Position numbers and translations under genes: made by a program. Positions 23,900 through 34,800 of a stretch of 64,000 nt of DNA are shown here, one piece after another. Under the pieces are notes generated by a model, which worked only from the letters and a program-made list of their open reading frames with translations, ran no database searches and was not told the origin of the DNA. Position 1 is the stretch's first letter, and the number at the start of each line of letters is the position of its first letter. The DNA comes from Sthenelais limicola (lineage: Eukaryota > Annelida > Polychaeta > Phyllodocida > Sigalionidae): positions 46,124,966 to 46,188,965 of the forward strand of contig OW804094.1 in the NCBI GenBank assembly GCA_942159475.1, written 5' to 3'.

Positions 23900-23998
23900 T
23901 TTGCTGAATAATAAACCATGCATTGCTTGGTTTCCGGCCAATCCTTGTGTCATCGTTCATTCATCATATTATTATCCATAGCATCGTACGACCAAATA
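23900..23998 (+). repeat. Split direct repeat B2 of element 1 (3' end)
   Basis: Copy of B1 marking the right end of the element; flanking DNA begins CTTAACACC. The left flank ends TTGATAC before CCACAG, so both flanks share ATAC at the likely crossover. Confidence 0.9.
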
Positions 23999-25167
23999 CT
24001 TAACACCTTATGCACGATTCAGAGGTCATGTTTCTATAGTCTCTTGTATGGTATTTAATATAATGGTGAGCGTGGCAACCCTACTGCAATATTATATAAT
24101 ACTTTTCTAGTAGGAATTGTTGCTACATATTCATTAAACATAAATTCAAATAATGTTCATTTTAATGTGAGCCATTTTTTCCATAGCCATATCCAGCCTT
24201 GGGCTGGGGAGATGAAACAAGGAGGATGAAGAAGATCCTTTTCGTGGCGGAAGAAGAGGAGAAAAGTATGACCGATACAAACACAGATAAGAGAGTAAAA
24301 CACATCCGCGTTTCGATTAATTGCACAAAATATGCAAGTGGCAGAGATCACCCACGCAATAGTTGTATAACAATTCATATTATCTCCGACCTTTTCGTGC
24401 GAAGTCCGTAATTTCAGCTACCGGTATTAAATTTTCTTTTATGAAATCGTTATGAGAAAGTATTTGAGAGAATAGAGAATTGCTTAGTTATAGACATATG
24501 GAGCTTTTAAATGAGTCCCCAACGGTGGCGATTGCGGGATGGGGTCAACGAATAACCCAATACGTGAAACATGTATCTTAGAACAAAGAAATATCTATAG
24601 CGGTCAAATTTTGAAATTAAATTTTATGAGATTATCGCTTTATCAATTTGCTTCCGTGTGTCCCATAAACTGGGTTGGGGCTTCATAATGACCCACAGGG
24701 ATGTTTTCTAATTGGTTGTTTTCTTTTGCTTCAAAACATTTAGGATAATAATATAATTACGATACATAAATCGTTTTTCTCTTTGTGCCTGACAGACTAA
24801 TCCAGCGATTCGGGTGGCGGGGTTGTGAATACCAAATGGTATATGCATCCAACATATCCCACTCTATGATACGTTGTTTCATATAAAATGCGTATGTAAT
24901 AAATAAATATAAATAATGAATATGTATAAACAGATATTACATAAGCCATGCGTCTCATCCAGTTCTTCATCATGTATGGGCCTGTGCTTGTTCACCCACT
25001 GTTAGTTCTAGATTTAATCACCTTCATTTTGGTCCATAAACATATACATTAAGAATAATAATACATTAAATGTGAACATGTGAAATGTGAATTGAAGATA
25101 GCCGTATATTTTATATTGCCGTATACAAAGGAAGCTCTGACAGGAGATATGAAGGAATATTAAAAGC
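23999..25167. other. No gene recognised
   Basis: AT-rich sequence with short open frames only; none shows a recognisable domain. Confidence 0.4.
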
Positions 25168-25173
25168 TCGAGG

Positions 25174-25663
25174 CAGGGGCGGATCTAAGGTGTGTGTGGT
25201 GGTGGTGGTGGTGGGGGTTGACGACGTCCTGACCCCCCCCCCCCCCCCTCAAAATGGTACCTGTTCACTTGACTGCTCAGTCAATGTACCTCTTGAACAA
25301 TGCACTGCCATAGTCTCTTATGGGGTTTGTCTGTACTTTCTCTGGGTAGGCCTGCCAACAATAGGACAAATTTAAGGCGGCCCCCGAACGATAGACAGCA
25401 AAAACATTAATAAGGAGAACTAATACCCTCTGATATGGGTTGTCCATTTGATATATTAATATAACATAACCCTGCCGTATGAACTCATAATTAAGTTAAT
25501 GTGAACATAAGTAATGGAAATATATGATCCCTTTTCATGTGTGATTAGATACTGTATTCTGTGCTCCAAAATGCGCCAAATGCCCCTAAATAGAACCTTG
25601 AATTTGAGAATTTCCCGGGGAGCATACTGCCGGACCCCCATTTTAGACCCTAGATCCGCCCCT
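25174..25663. mobile_element. hAT-like non-autonomous DNA transposon (490 bp)
   Basis: The left end CAGGGGCGGATCTAAGG and the right end CCCTAGATCCGCCCCT are inverted repeats of about 16 bp. Ends beginning CAGGGGCGG are typical of hAT elements. A direct TCGAGG flanks both sides (25168-25173 and 25664-25669), shorter than the usual 8-bp hAT duplication. The interior has GT-rich and poly-C stretches and no transposase. Confidence 0.65.
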
Positions 25664-26280
25664 TCGAGGGAAATTAATATCACCTCTCTGTCATACAACA
25701 CATCCACTCAGCATCACATTACTTATTCAGGATATACAGATCTCTTTCCTGAAACAAGGCACACTATTTCAGTTCGAAACGATAAACAGAAGGTACCAAC
25801 AGTGAAAGTGATACATGGCGTTCTATGAAATGATGAAGCAAAGTGCACTGTGAGAGATTTATTGTTAATGTTTATTTGAGGCAAGTGGCAGGCTAGCATT
25901 GCTAGTTTACCTTACAATCTAGATATTCTTGCCATGTTTATTGTACGCATTCTATATTATGTTGGTATTTTTCAACTTTTAGAGGCTTGTCTCTTATTTT
26001 GCAATGCAATCGTCTTGATTTTAGAGGTTCACTTGCTGCTAGTTCGCAGAAGCCACTCTCCAAAAACAATACAATTGAAAAGACGAAAGAGAGATCATCC
26101 ATGACATGAAGTGTCTTGTGTTTGCGGAAATAACAAGTACTAAGTTAACTAATTATCAAGTTATGCACCGATTTGATCAACTGTTTACATATTTAACTTT
26201 GTAATCAGTGTCAACTTAATTCATATACTTGGCGTTTCCACTGGAAACGATTTTCTCAGCCTCAATTATTTGTGCCTGAT

Positions 26281-26315
26281 GTCAATTCCGCCACAGTAGA
26301 CATCGTGCCGGACAT
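26281..26315. repeat. 35-bp inverted repeat, left copy
   Basis: The word starting GTCAATTCCGCCACAGTAGA is the perfect reverse complement of 27465-27499. The pair flanks foldback copy B at a distance of 21 bp on the left and about 470 bp on the right. Confidence 0.75.
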
Positions 26316-26336
26316 GTGTTTACTCTCCGCAAGTTT

Positions 26337-26995
26337 ATGAGACTCGTGTCTAGGAGACTGTAGGCCTATACGATGGTCATGAGTTTTTACTGATGTGACG
26401 ATCTCTCGAGAGGCCGCCAGGCCTCGAGAGAGATCACATCAGTAAAAACGAGTGGCCATCGTATGCAGTCTCCTAGACACAAGTCGAGTTATATTCTATT
26501 TTTATATCATGATCTCATGTTTAGAAAAGAAGTCAGAAACGAATTCTTTATTTACCTAGTTCGTACAACGATCCGCCATTTTGAGTGACAACTCTCGAAA
26601 CGTATGACGTTTGAATGGGCGTGACGTCACGTGCAGCGCAACGTCGCGGTTCATTTTTTACTAGGGGGCGTCATGGAAAAACAATGCCCGCGTTTTGAGG
26701 CGTAAATTACGCAATTCACCTTGTGTGACAGAGGTGTTCAGAGATGAGACATGTTTAATGAATAAATATAAATCATTTAAGTATCATTTCACCATAGAGC
26801 ATTAACAAAATGTACTGTTGTCTCAGATCAAATTTCACCTGGTCCTCCCCTAGCTAGTACAGTCCATCGGTCATTGACTAATAGAAAGCCTCTAAATGAA
26901 TACGCCTAAATTCACACGTGGTTTCTCTGTGACGTTATACAATGGTCGGATTTCACTCTGTTCCAGGGTGTACAACCCCCGATCATGATATAATG
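26337..26995 (+). mobile_element. Foldback-type dispersed element, copy B (inverted relative to copy A)
   Basis: This is the reverse complement of 8432-9065. The snapback end is on the left here, with arms running inward from ATGAGACTCGTGTCTAGG to a centre near 26412 (GAGAGGCCGCCAGGCCTC) and back to about 26490. The body contains TGACGTCA and 'cgccattttgagtgac'. An ATG at 26942 opens MVGFHSVPGC, also present in copy A, but no domain follows. Confidence 0.65.
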
Positions 26996-27464
26996 CACCG
27001 CTTTAGTCGGAATCTATATGATAACACGACGGCTGGCCGAATGAACCTCCAGCTACAACAGCCAATCAGAGATGCATATTTACTTATGTTTATGTTCAGC
27101 GAGCCGGCCTGTTTTCGTAAGGATCCGCTGCTTGCTATCCAAAGCAGAGGAGACTTCCGGTTCTCGAATGCCGTGTTGCGTGTGTCTAGGGACTTAAAAA
27201 AGAAATAAATAAAACATTTGAATCGGTAGAAATGATTTAAATATAGTTTTAGCCCGATAGCGACGATTTAGTCAACGGGAATCAAGTATTCAATGAATGA
27301 CGATTTCAGAACCCATACGTGCGACCGGAAGAGATGTGGAGATCCTTCGGCATAGCCACTCATGTGCACGTTGGCTTGGCGTTGCATTGTGTACGGTAGT
27401 CTATATAGCGCACGGAGGATATCATTCGAAAGTGACCTACACATCAACAAACTGAGGCTTGCAC

Positions 27465-27499
27465 GATGTCCGGCACGATGTCTACTGTGGCGGAATTGA
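27465..27499. repeat. 35-bp inverted repeat, right copy
   Basis: Perfect inverse of 26281-26315. It also begins a 46-codon frame (MSGTMSTVAELTNG...) that ends at a TAG near 27605. A shorter related word (CACGATGTCTACTGTCG) recurs at about 27679. Confidence 0.75.
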
Positions 27500-28004
27500 C
27501 AAATGGATTATTCCCTATTTCGTTGCTTACCACCATTCAGCAAGCAGATCATGCTAAGTACAAGGATATTTGGAACATTATCGGTGATTTTGGAGATATT
27601 GTGTAGAGTTTTACATAGCCTGGGCTTGTTTCGTCTGATTGTCACTGACAGTGACACTGGGAGTCAGCCATTGCTTGCACGATGTCTACTGTCGTCACCT
27701 TATGGCGAACCCTATGCCCTTAAACACTTTAAAATGGCTAATATTTCTATCGGAAACAGTGGAGAAAAGACTTTTGGGTGACCAGGACTTTATACACTTA
27801 TATAAGAGAGTAATACAGACTTGCCCTTGAGTTTCTTGATGAAAGTTGAGAATTCTTTGGAACTTTTATTCATTTTGCACATACACATATCTTGTCATAA
27901 CTAAGTATCTTAATCACCTTGTATACCTTAAACGGGTAGGCCTACAATGTCTCTGGTCATTTGAACAAGAAATAACTCCCCACGTGTAGTATAGGTTAGA
28001 AAGC

Positions 28005-28375
28005 CTGTCAATCAGCTGAGCCATAGCCTTACTAACAGCCAATCAGCTAAGAGCTCCTTGGCTACAGCTAAACCTACACCCCTAGCGTTCCTAACACTTA
28101 CTAATACACCCCTTGGCTACAGCCAAACCTGCACCCCTAGTTACACTTACTAACAGCCAATCAGCTAAGAGCCAATCAGCTCCCTTGGGTGACCTACAGC
28201 CATGGTCTTACTAAGCCTTACTAACAGCCAATCAGCTAAGAGCCAATCAGCTCCCTTGGTTGAGCTCTGTACTAAGCCATACTAACAGCCAATCAGCTAA
28301 GAGCCAATCAGCTCCCTTGGCTGATATCCCTTGGCTATAGAAAAGTGTCAATCAGTGTGCAGCTGTCAATCAGTG
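28005..28375. repeat. Tandem array of CCAAT-box-like units
   Basis: Seven CCAATCAG words (28039, 28157, 28172, 28228, 28243, 28289, 28304) plus three TCAATCAG variants lie in about 370 bp. Units of 61-71 bp carry 'actaacagCCAATCAGct' and a second 'gagCCAATCAGct' 15 bp later, followed by 'cccttgg'. CCAAT is the binding core of NF-Y; function here is inference. Confidence 0.7.
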
Positions 28376-28643
28376 CAGTGCAACTATAACGAAGAAGTGG
28401 TATACATAACACCTGATTCAGAGGATTAGATAAGGCATGCTAAGGCATGCTTAAACACCTCACAGACAGCTAAAGAATATTATCAGATGTGATCCACTAT
28501 CAGTGATTGGCGTATTTCATAGTAATACCCTTGTTTCCCAGCTTTTCAAGCTGAGAAACAAAAATGCATTTCGAGTACATGCGATGAGGTGAAACGTATA
28601 AACATTATTAGTGGCAGTATGCATGGTAAATATCACAATATAT

Positions 28644-29109
28644 GACCAGCCAAGCAGAAAGGGGACTCCAGGGCCAAATGGGTTTATTATAGATTCTGAA
28701 TCTGCATGTCCTCCTGAGTCAATAACCGAAAAAAATAGTTGAAAATTCCCAGAATTTGCCGAGATATGGGCTTTTTTGTAAAGTTGTCAGTTTTCAGTGG
28801 ATGATCTCAAATAGGTTGGGGGAGTGACTCATTTTCCTGTGACGCATCAGATGTAGAAAAAATAAATATCTAAAAAAAGATTTTCTTAAATGACAGGGAG
28901 GTACAGAAGGGAAATGAGCATTATAAAAGTGAAAGAATTTTGTTGATACTCCAAAAATTAGTGAAGTTACAGACTTTCAAAGTCACCTGCCTCTCAGAAT
29001 TACTAATATAAACATTTGTGACAGTGACGTCATGAATATGATGTGACTTCTAGCGGGAATACCAGGAACTATAACTCCCGCGGGAAGGTACCTTTCTGCT
29101 TGGCGGGTC
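28644..29109. mobile_element. Inverted-repeat DNA element (MITE, 466 bp)
   Basis: The left end GACCAGCCAAGCAGAAAGG and the right end CCTTTCTGCTTGGCGGGTC are inverted repeats with one mismatch in 19. The interior is non-coding and contains 'gtgactcattttcctgtgac', similar in reverse to words near 58780 and 62190. The flanks are AT-rich and a target duplication cannot be fixed. Confidence 0.65.
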
Positions 29110-29170
29110 ACATATATACTGCAGTAATATACCGCTTTTGTGCAGTAACAGACGAGTACATGTGTAGGAT

Positions 29171-29266
29171 AGAGGACGAGAGTCTGTTCTCTTAGTGAAT
29201 ATAATTGTCCAAGGCCTTTAGGCCGAGGACAATTATATTCACTAAGAGAACAGAGTCGAGTCCTCT
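29171..29266. repeat. Long snapback hairpin
   Basis: Two 40-bp arms (29171-29210 and 29227-29266) are reverse complements with only a few mismatches near the outer end. The 16-bp spacer AAGGCCTTTAGGCCGA is itself partly palindromic. RNA from either strand would form a stable stem. Confidence 0.8.
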
Positions 29267-29940
29267 AGCATGCTTATCCTCCAACTTCAATTGTTTGTTT
29301 ATATATATAATTGAAGTGACCAAATCCCCCATACCACCCAACCACCCTACTACAACTACCCGATCTATGATCAGTATTGCTTTGAGATATATGGCCCTAT
29401 ATAGCCTATTGTACATTTCCTCACTCTCACATTTATATTGCTTATGACTGCATGTTTGGGGGAGAACAATGGAAGAAGAATTAGATTCTATTGAATCATT
29501 ATTTGGCAATTCATTCGTATATCATCACCAAATATGTGAATAATATGTGACAAAATATTCATTAGTACAAATCATCTAGTGTTAGATAATAATGTTAATA
29601 AAGTACAATATGTACATAGGAATCTTTTCACATGGAAGGAGTATTGAAACTTATATTGATATATTATAATTATGTTATGTATTATCTATGTTATTGCATA
29701 TGATATATAGCCAAATTTGTTATCTAAAAAAACATTTTTCACCTTGAGGAATCATAATATGTTATGATCGACTCGTTTTATGTTGGTTGTGACTGTAGAC
29801 AAAATTCACAACTGGTTAAATAAGATATACTTTTCACCACTGTTTGCCATCATTGGACTCCGCTTGACTCATGTTCCTGTGACACATCACCCTTCTATTT
29901 CAGGAATCATACTAAGCTATGACCTACAGACTTTATCTGA
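29267..29940. other. No gene recognised
   Basis: AT-rich sequence; open frames of about 100 codons on both strands lack any recognisable signature. Confidence 0.4.
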
Positions 29941-29942
29941 GC

Positions 29943-30025
29943 CTCTGTGGCCGAGTGGGTGGAGCCTTCAACTCTACTTGCCAGCCTATACTTATGTGAG
30001 AATCCAGGCCAATCCTAGTTCAAAA
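29943..30025 (+). repeat. Possible tRNA-derived SINE remnant
   Basis: CTGTGGCCGAGTGGGTGGAG resembles the A-box region of a tRNA-Leu or tRNA-Ser-type gene, and 'CTAGTTCAAAATT' about 60 bp later is a weak B-box. The cloverleaf is not complete, so it is not called a tRNA. Confidence 0.3.
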
Positions 30026-30043
30026 TTATTTGCAACAGATACC

Positions 30044-30480
30044 TGAGTGGACTCTTTAATGAAAGAGTCCGCCCAGGCATCTGAGAGGACTCTTAGGAGC
30101 GGACTCTTTCATTAAAGAGTCCGCTCAGAATGCCCAAAGAGTACACCTGGAATTCAGGACTGTACTCTTCAAGCATGGGAGTCCGCCCAAGCCAATGCTG
30201 GGGAATAGGGACTCAAAAGTAAGTGTAGGATAAGTATGTAAGGTCAATCGGTGTAAGGGGATAGTAGTGTGTACTTGGCGTGTGACCTGATATAGTTTTC
30301 TCTCTACTTGATAGTTTTCTTGGAGCTTCAAAGATACTATAAAGGTTATAGATCAAGCAACTAAATTGTTGCCTGTGTGTGTGATGGTATCGTCAGTTGT
30401 GTGATGTGTGTGATGGTATCGTCAGATGCCCAGGCATCTGAGAGGACTCTTAGGAGCGGACTCTTTCATTAAAGAGTGCT
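30044..30480. repeat. Cluster of GGACTCTTT...AAAGAGTCC palindromes
   Basis: GGACTCTTTAATGAAAGAGTCC-type palindromes occur near 30049 and 30099 (the second with CATT in the loop, so the two are reverse complements). A third partial copy, with the same preceding CAGGCATCTGAGAGGACTCT text, lies near 30430. A (TGTGTGATGGTATCGTCAG)-type duplication lies at about 30378-30427. Confidence 0.6.
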
Positions 30481-31402
30481 AATGCCGTTACGTAATTTTG
30501 GACCCTGGATCTGTCCTTGTTTTGGCCACGTGAGCAAACGTGTTCCCAACGCCCTTTTCCCATTAAAAGGAATCACGTTTTTGCGGTATCCTCTGATTAA
30601 TCCATTGCCATAATAAAAAAAATGTTGATAAAAGCATAAAAGACAACACAAATAATTTCTGACTTCTTGGTGGCTGGGAAAACACTTTGATCTTCAAAAT
30701 GATTTGGGTGTCGACTTTCCACGAAGATTTTTTACTGGGATTGGCATTGTTTCTAAATTGATAATTATGATACGCTCATAATTGTTTCCTTTTTACTATT
30801 TTGACACAAAGACGCAGTTCAGCACATTCAAACTTCCAAACCTTCAATTTGGACGACTTCCTTTATACGTTAGGGAATGGAAAGCTAAATGTTTTGCACA
30901 ACCTTACCATGAATATTCACTTTATTGAGAATTATAAAGTGATTCAGCCTGAATTTGAAAATGAAATGCGAGAGACTTTTATTCACTATTGTCACCGTGG
31001 TATCGCTCTATGCATAACACAACTGTTTAATATTGCATCAACCCGTAAAAGTTCCTGCTGGAAATCAGGAACCTCCCTGAAGAAGCAGGAAAAAAGCGAA
31101 AAAGGAAAGAATTATTTATATAGAATTGTCGCCATGTTGTATAAATTTGATTTAATATTTGATATATTCTTTTCATGGTCGACACTGAGAATAGTGCAAA
31201 TCTTGTACAATGTCTTGGTCAATAAAACCCTTTAAACAAACACAGACCTAGAACTAAAACGCACTCTGTTTTTGGGTAGCTTAGGAATACTATATGCTTC
31301 TCTCTGTTACATATGATATCTTCCCCTGCTAAATGCACTATATATCCCAGTTCAGCAAAAGACTGAGCGTTTTTTTTACAGCGTTACGGGACAGGATAGG
31401 GA
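30481..31402. other. No gene recognised
   Basis: A 144-codon frame at 30801-31235 has no recognised domain and begins at a non-AUG codon. Nothing else could be supported. Confidence 0.35.
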
Positions 31403-31803
31403 GATTTAGCAACCACAGCGCTAACGCTAACACTAACGCTAACGTATCTTTTATGAGGGGTACGTCATCACTAGGTGTGCTATTCTTAGCGTGCCTACCT
31501 GAGATACGGACGTCAATTACGCTAAGAGGCGGGTCAATACGTTCCCAACGTATGTCCATTTTACGCTAAAATAATGGACAATTATGATTTTATTTTTATG
31601 TACAAATGAGCGGGAGGTGTTTTTCTTTGTATACAGGTGTAACACACTACTCACCTTTATGAAATTGTATGGTTTTTTTTGCCCTCTGAAAACACCTCTC
31701 CACCTCTAAAACTGATTGACTCCTGCCATTACGTACGGCCTACCCTATCGTGAGCAATTAGCGTTTGCGTTGGTGTTAGCGTTAGCGTTGTGGTTGCTAA
31801 ATC
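31403..31803. mobile_element. Inverted-repeat element with CGCTAA-rich ends (401 bp)
   Basis: The left end GATTTAGCAACCACAGCGCT and the right end (reading inward) GATTTAGCAACCACAACGCT form inverted repeats of about 45 bp. The inner part of both is a degenerate tandem of CGCTAA/CACTAA. A smaller internal inverted pair (ATACGGACGT...ACGTATGTCC) is also present. No ORF. Confidence 0.65.
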
Positions 31804-34800
31804 AGCCTAACAAGAAATGCCTTCACCGTTAAATTGTTTCCATCGTCATGAAGAATAACTCTGGAGATCAACCCTCCACAAAAGGTATGTAACCATATCC
31901 AGCTAATATTATAAATGTTAGTCAGGCCATGTCTGTGTTTATAAAGATCGCTATTATATGCGTGTGGTGTCCTTGTCTGCTGAGTGTACACTTTTAAGCT
32001 GCTTGGACTGTTCAAAATTTAGATGGAAGTATTCTGAAGTCCGATTAGAATGTATGATGATAATGGCGCATGGCAAATTATGAGGATGTATTTTTTTCAA
32101 TTGACAAAATGTATTGCCTGATATAATAAAATAAATCAAATAAACAATCGGTTAACTATATTGGACATTCCAATTGCCGATTTATATGATCAAACTGTTG
32201 ATGATCATCACCCAAACATCCAACAACAACAAGTTCACCTTTTTACCTTTACCGGACTCTACATGCAACGATATTCTCTTCCATAACTTAGTTAGCTCTC
32301 TTAATTAAATGTCAAGAGAGGCCAGTGCAACTCACATACTCTTTGGTCTCAACTGTGCATGCAAGGGCAGCAGGTAATGGGACAGGTGTGCTGCAATTAG
32401 GACCAGCATATAGAGAAATGCAACACTTGATATGATACCCTCTGCTTCTCTGACACTCTTTCTCTCTGTCTCTGTCTCTTGTTGTAGGCACAGTAACTGC
32501 ACGGTAATGAAATTTACACTTGTGATTCAGTATCTTAATTTCTCTATGTATACTCCTTCTAAATCGATTTGAAATGTTAATATCCTCAGCTTCTGAAACA
32601 TTTCTCGTTTTTATATAATTATTGCGATATCTATGTATCTATATTGGCCTAGCCTTTTCATGTTTTGTCCGTCTACGATATTATAGTATAATGACCGGAG
32701 CATTGGGACATCTGACCATGCATGTTTAAAGTGAGCGGTGGATCCCCTGAAACAGGCGTCTGACTGTCTCCGACGTCAAGTCTGGCTTCGTCGTTAATTG
32801 CAATCGGGTCTTAATTTTTCTCTGGTCCGCTATATGCTCTTCCAATAAAGTAGACACTATAGGTCAGCATGATAAAGTTTATCCATTAGATTTGGAATAC
32901 CCCTAGAGCAAGGGCAAAATTCTCTGATCCATATTGACATAGGTCTGGGTTATCATCTATATACCACGGGTGCATGATACCGGTATTCTATCAACCCCTC
33001 TCCCAAGCATCATTATAGTCTTAATGTACTTTAAAGTTTCATTTAGCATTCGTCCTCGTTCAGATCATATACAATTTATGGACGGCCAAAATCGATTTCT
33101 CAAGTTATACATTTGATAAATTATCTTGACCGTTTGCTTTCTAAAGCAACTGATCGATATTGTATACGATTGAGGTTTGTCTGAGACAAATTTATTATTT
33201 GTAGCTGCTCTGTTTCATATAATATGTATACGGATGGATCTCTACATGTATATAACACCTTAGTCGCATCCGGGCACTTTACTATTGCTATTGGGATGTG
33301 CCTGCAGGTGGAGCCACGATCTCTGGTGAGACTTAAGTACAAGTATGGTCTAAGAAGCAGCTCTATTTTTGACTTCAGAGAAGATGGATTTGGATGATAA
33401 AAAATCTCTTCTTATAGGGAAATGGGCCAGACGTTATTCATTCTGCATAGAGGGATTCCACAGAGTCCTCTCAACTCAGACTTTCTGTTCTTTTTTCATC
33501 ATTAGGAGACAGCAGTGCAGCCATACATATATTGAGGATTAGGGGGTGGAGGCAATTTCAATATCCGGCGTTACGGAATATCAAATCAGGAAAGGTATTC
33601 ATATATAATAACGTAATCTGTTATATATGTACCTCTTTGTGTCATATATAGATAATGATACTTCACCATGCTGTACCAGGAATAAAAACCATTCTACAAC
33701 TATATCACTTTGTTACATTGTCTGTTACCCTCGTTGTAACAAATTAACAGTATTGACCTTGATATCCTTTTATCAAAGCTTCTAGGTGGTATGAATAGTA
33801 TTTTTTTCTGCGAAAGTAGCACATGTGAATGCAATGTAGCGTCAGATATGCAAGAAGAAATCGCATGGTTACAAATTGACAGACAAGAGAGTTTTTGTAC
33901 ATTCCTAATCGATCTGTTTCCACAGTCGAAACCTATCTACCATCGTGGGGGGTAAGGACATTCATTATCTCCGACCAACGTACGCTCATTAATCTCATTT
34001 ATTGAAACTATATTGGGCACAATGGGACCTATTTGTGAGTGATGGGAGTATGGGTTTATCGCCTTAAATATTCTGGCTTTCTAGGGAAGGTAATCATGCA
34101 GTATGTCCTGTGCGTGACATATTGACGAAGGGAGTCAATTAAGGCTTTTCCAGTAGAGCAGTTAGGATATAGAAGCACCGGCGATGTGGGCAGGTTAACG
34201 TCCAGCATTGGCTTAGCCAGCCTGTCTGACCTATTAAGAAATCAGTTCTGAAACGTACACCTGAAGGCAGCTACTAGAACATTTCCCCGATCATATGGCT
34301 CTTCACTGCCTGACATCATTGGGCTGATTCAGGCAGGCAGACAGATATACCTGACCATAGCGAGGAGACATGACTGCTCCACTCACGTACACCATGTAGC
34401 ATTACCGTTCGGTCTGTCTAGATACGCATATCGGGTGGCCGCCGGCGCATATCACATAATAATATAATCAAACGTGAAGGAATCATATCAGTTCCGTATA
34501 TCGATGGTAATCGGAAACCAACTACTGAAAACTGCAATCCGGAAACCTGGCACAGGAAAAACGTATACCAACAAGAAAACAACAGAATAAGAAAAGTACT
34601 TCCATCATACCTGTGTTATCGACACTATCTATTAAGGAAATCGATCCCAAACGACAGGAGCTCTGATGACATTATTTTATATCATTCATATGCCCGACGC
34701 TGATATGAATACAATGTTTGAGTGGTGGACGGAGTGAGGGGTCTGTTTCGTTTAGTTAACTTAAGAAATAAGGGCATATACTTATATATGTGTGAATCAA

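Larger units (their letters stand above)
19138..23998 (+). mobile_element. Ngaro/PAT-type tyrosine-recombinase (DIRS-order) retrotransposon, element 1 (decayed)
   Basis: The layout is A1 (19138-19680) - gag - RT/RNase H - YR - B1 (23575-23673) - A2 (23675-23858) - B2 (23900-23998). Split direct repeats in this order, plus RT, RNase H and tyrosine recombinase in place of an integrase, define the Ngaro and PAT groups of the DIRS order; DIRS itself has inverted terminal repeats. B1 and B2 differ at one base by eye. A1 and A2 differ at about five positions plus a 356-bp insertion in A1. The pol frame carries a nonsense codon and the YR lacks one catalytic Arg, so this copy should not be autonomous. 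No flanking target duplication is seen. Confidence 0.88.

Noticed and set aside
26942..27208. MVGFHSVPGC... frame resembling the start of a THAP domain
   Set aside because: The first zinc-binding Cys is absent and no further THAP residues follow; it lies in a dispersed element.
28560..28620. Hammerhead-like core (GATGAGGTGAAACG)
   Set aside because: The CUGAUGA and GAAA core spacing and the three helices cannot be built around it.
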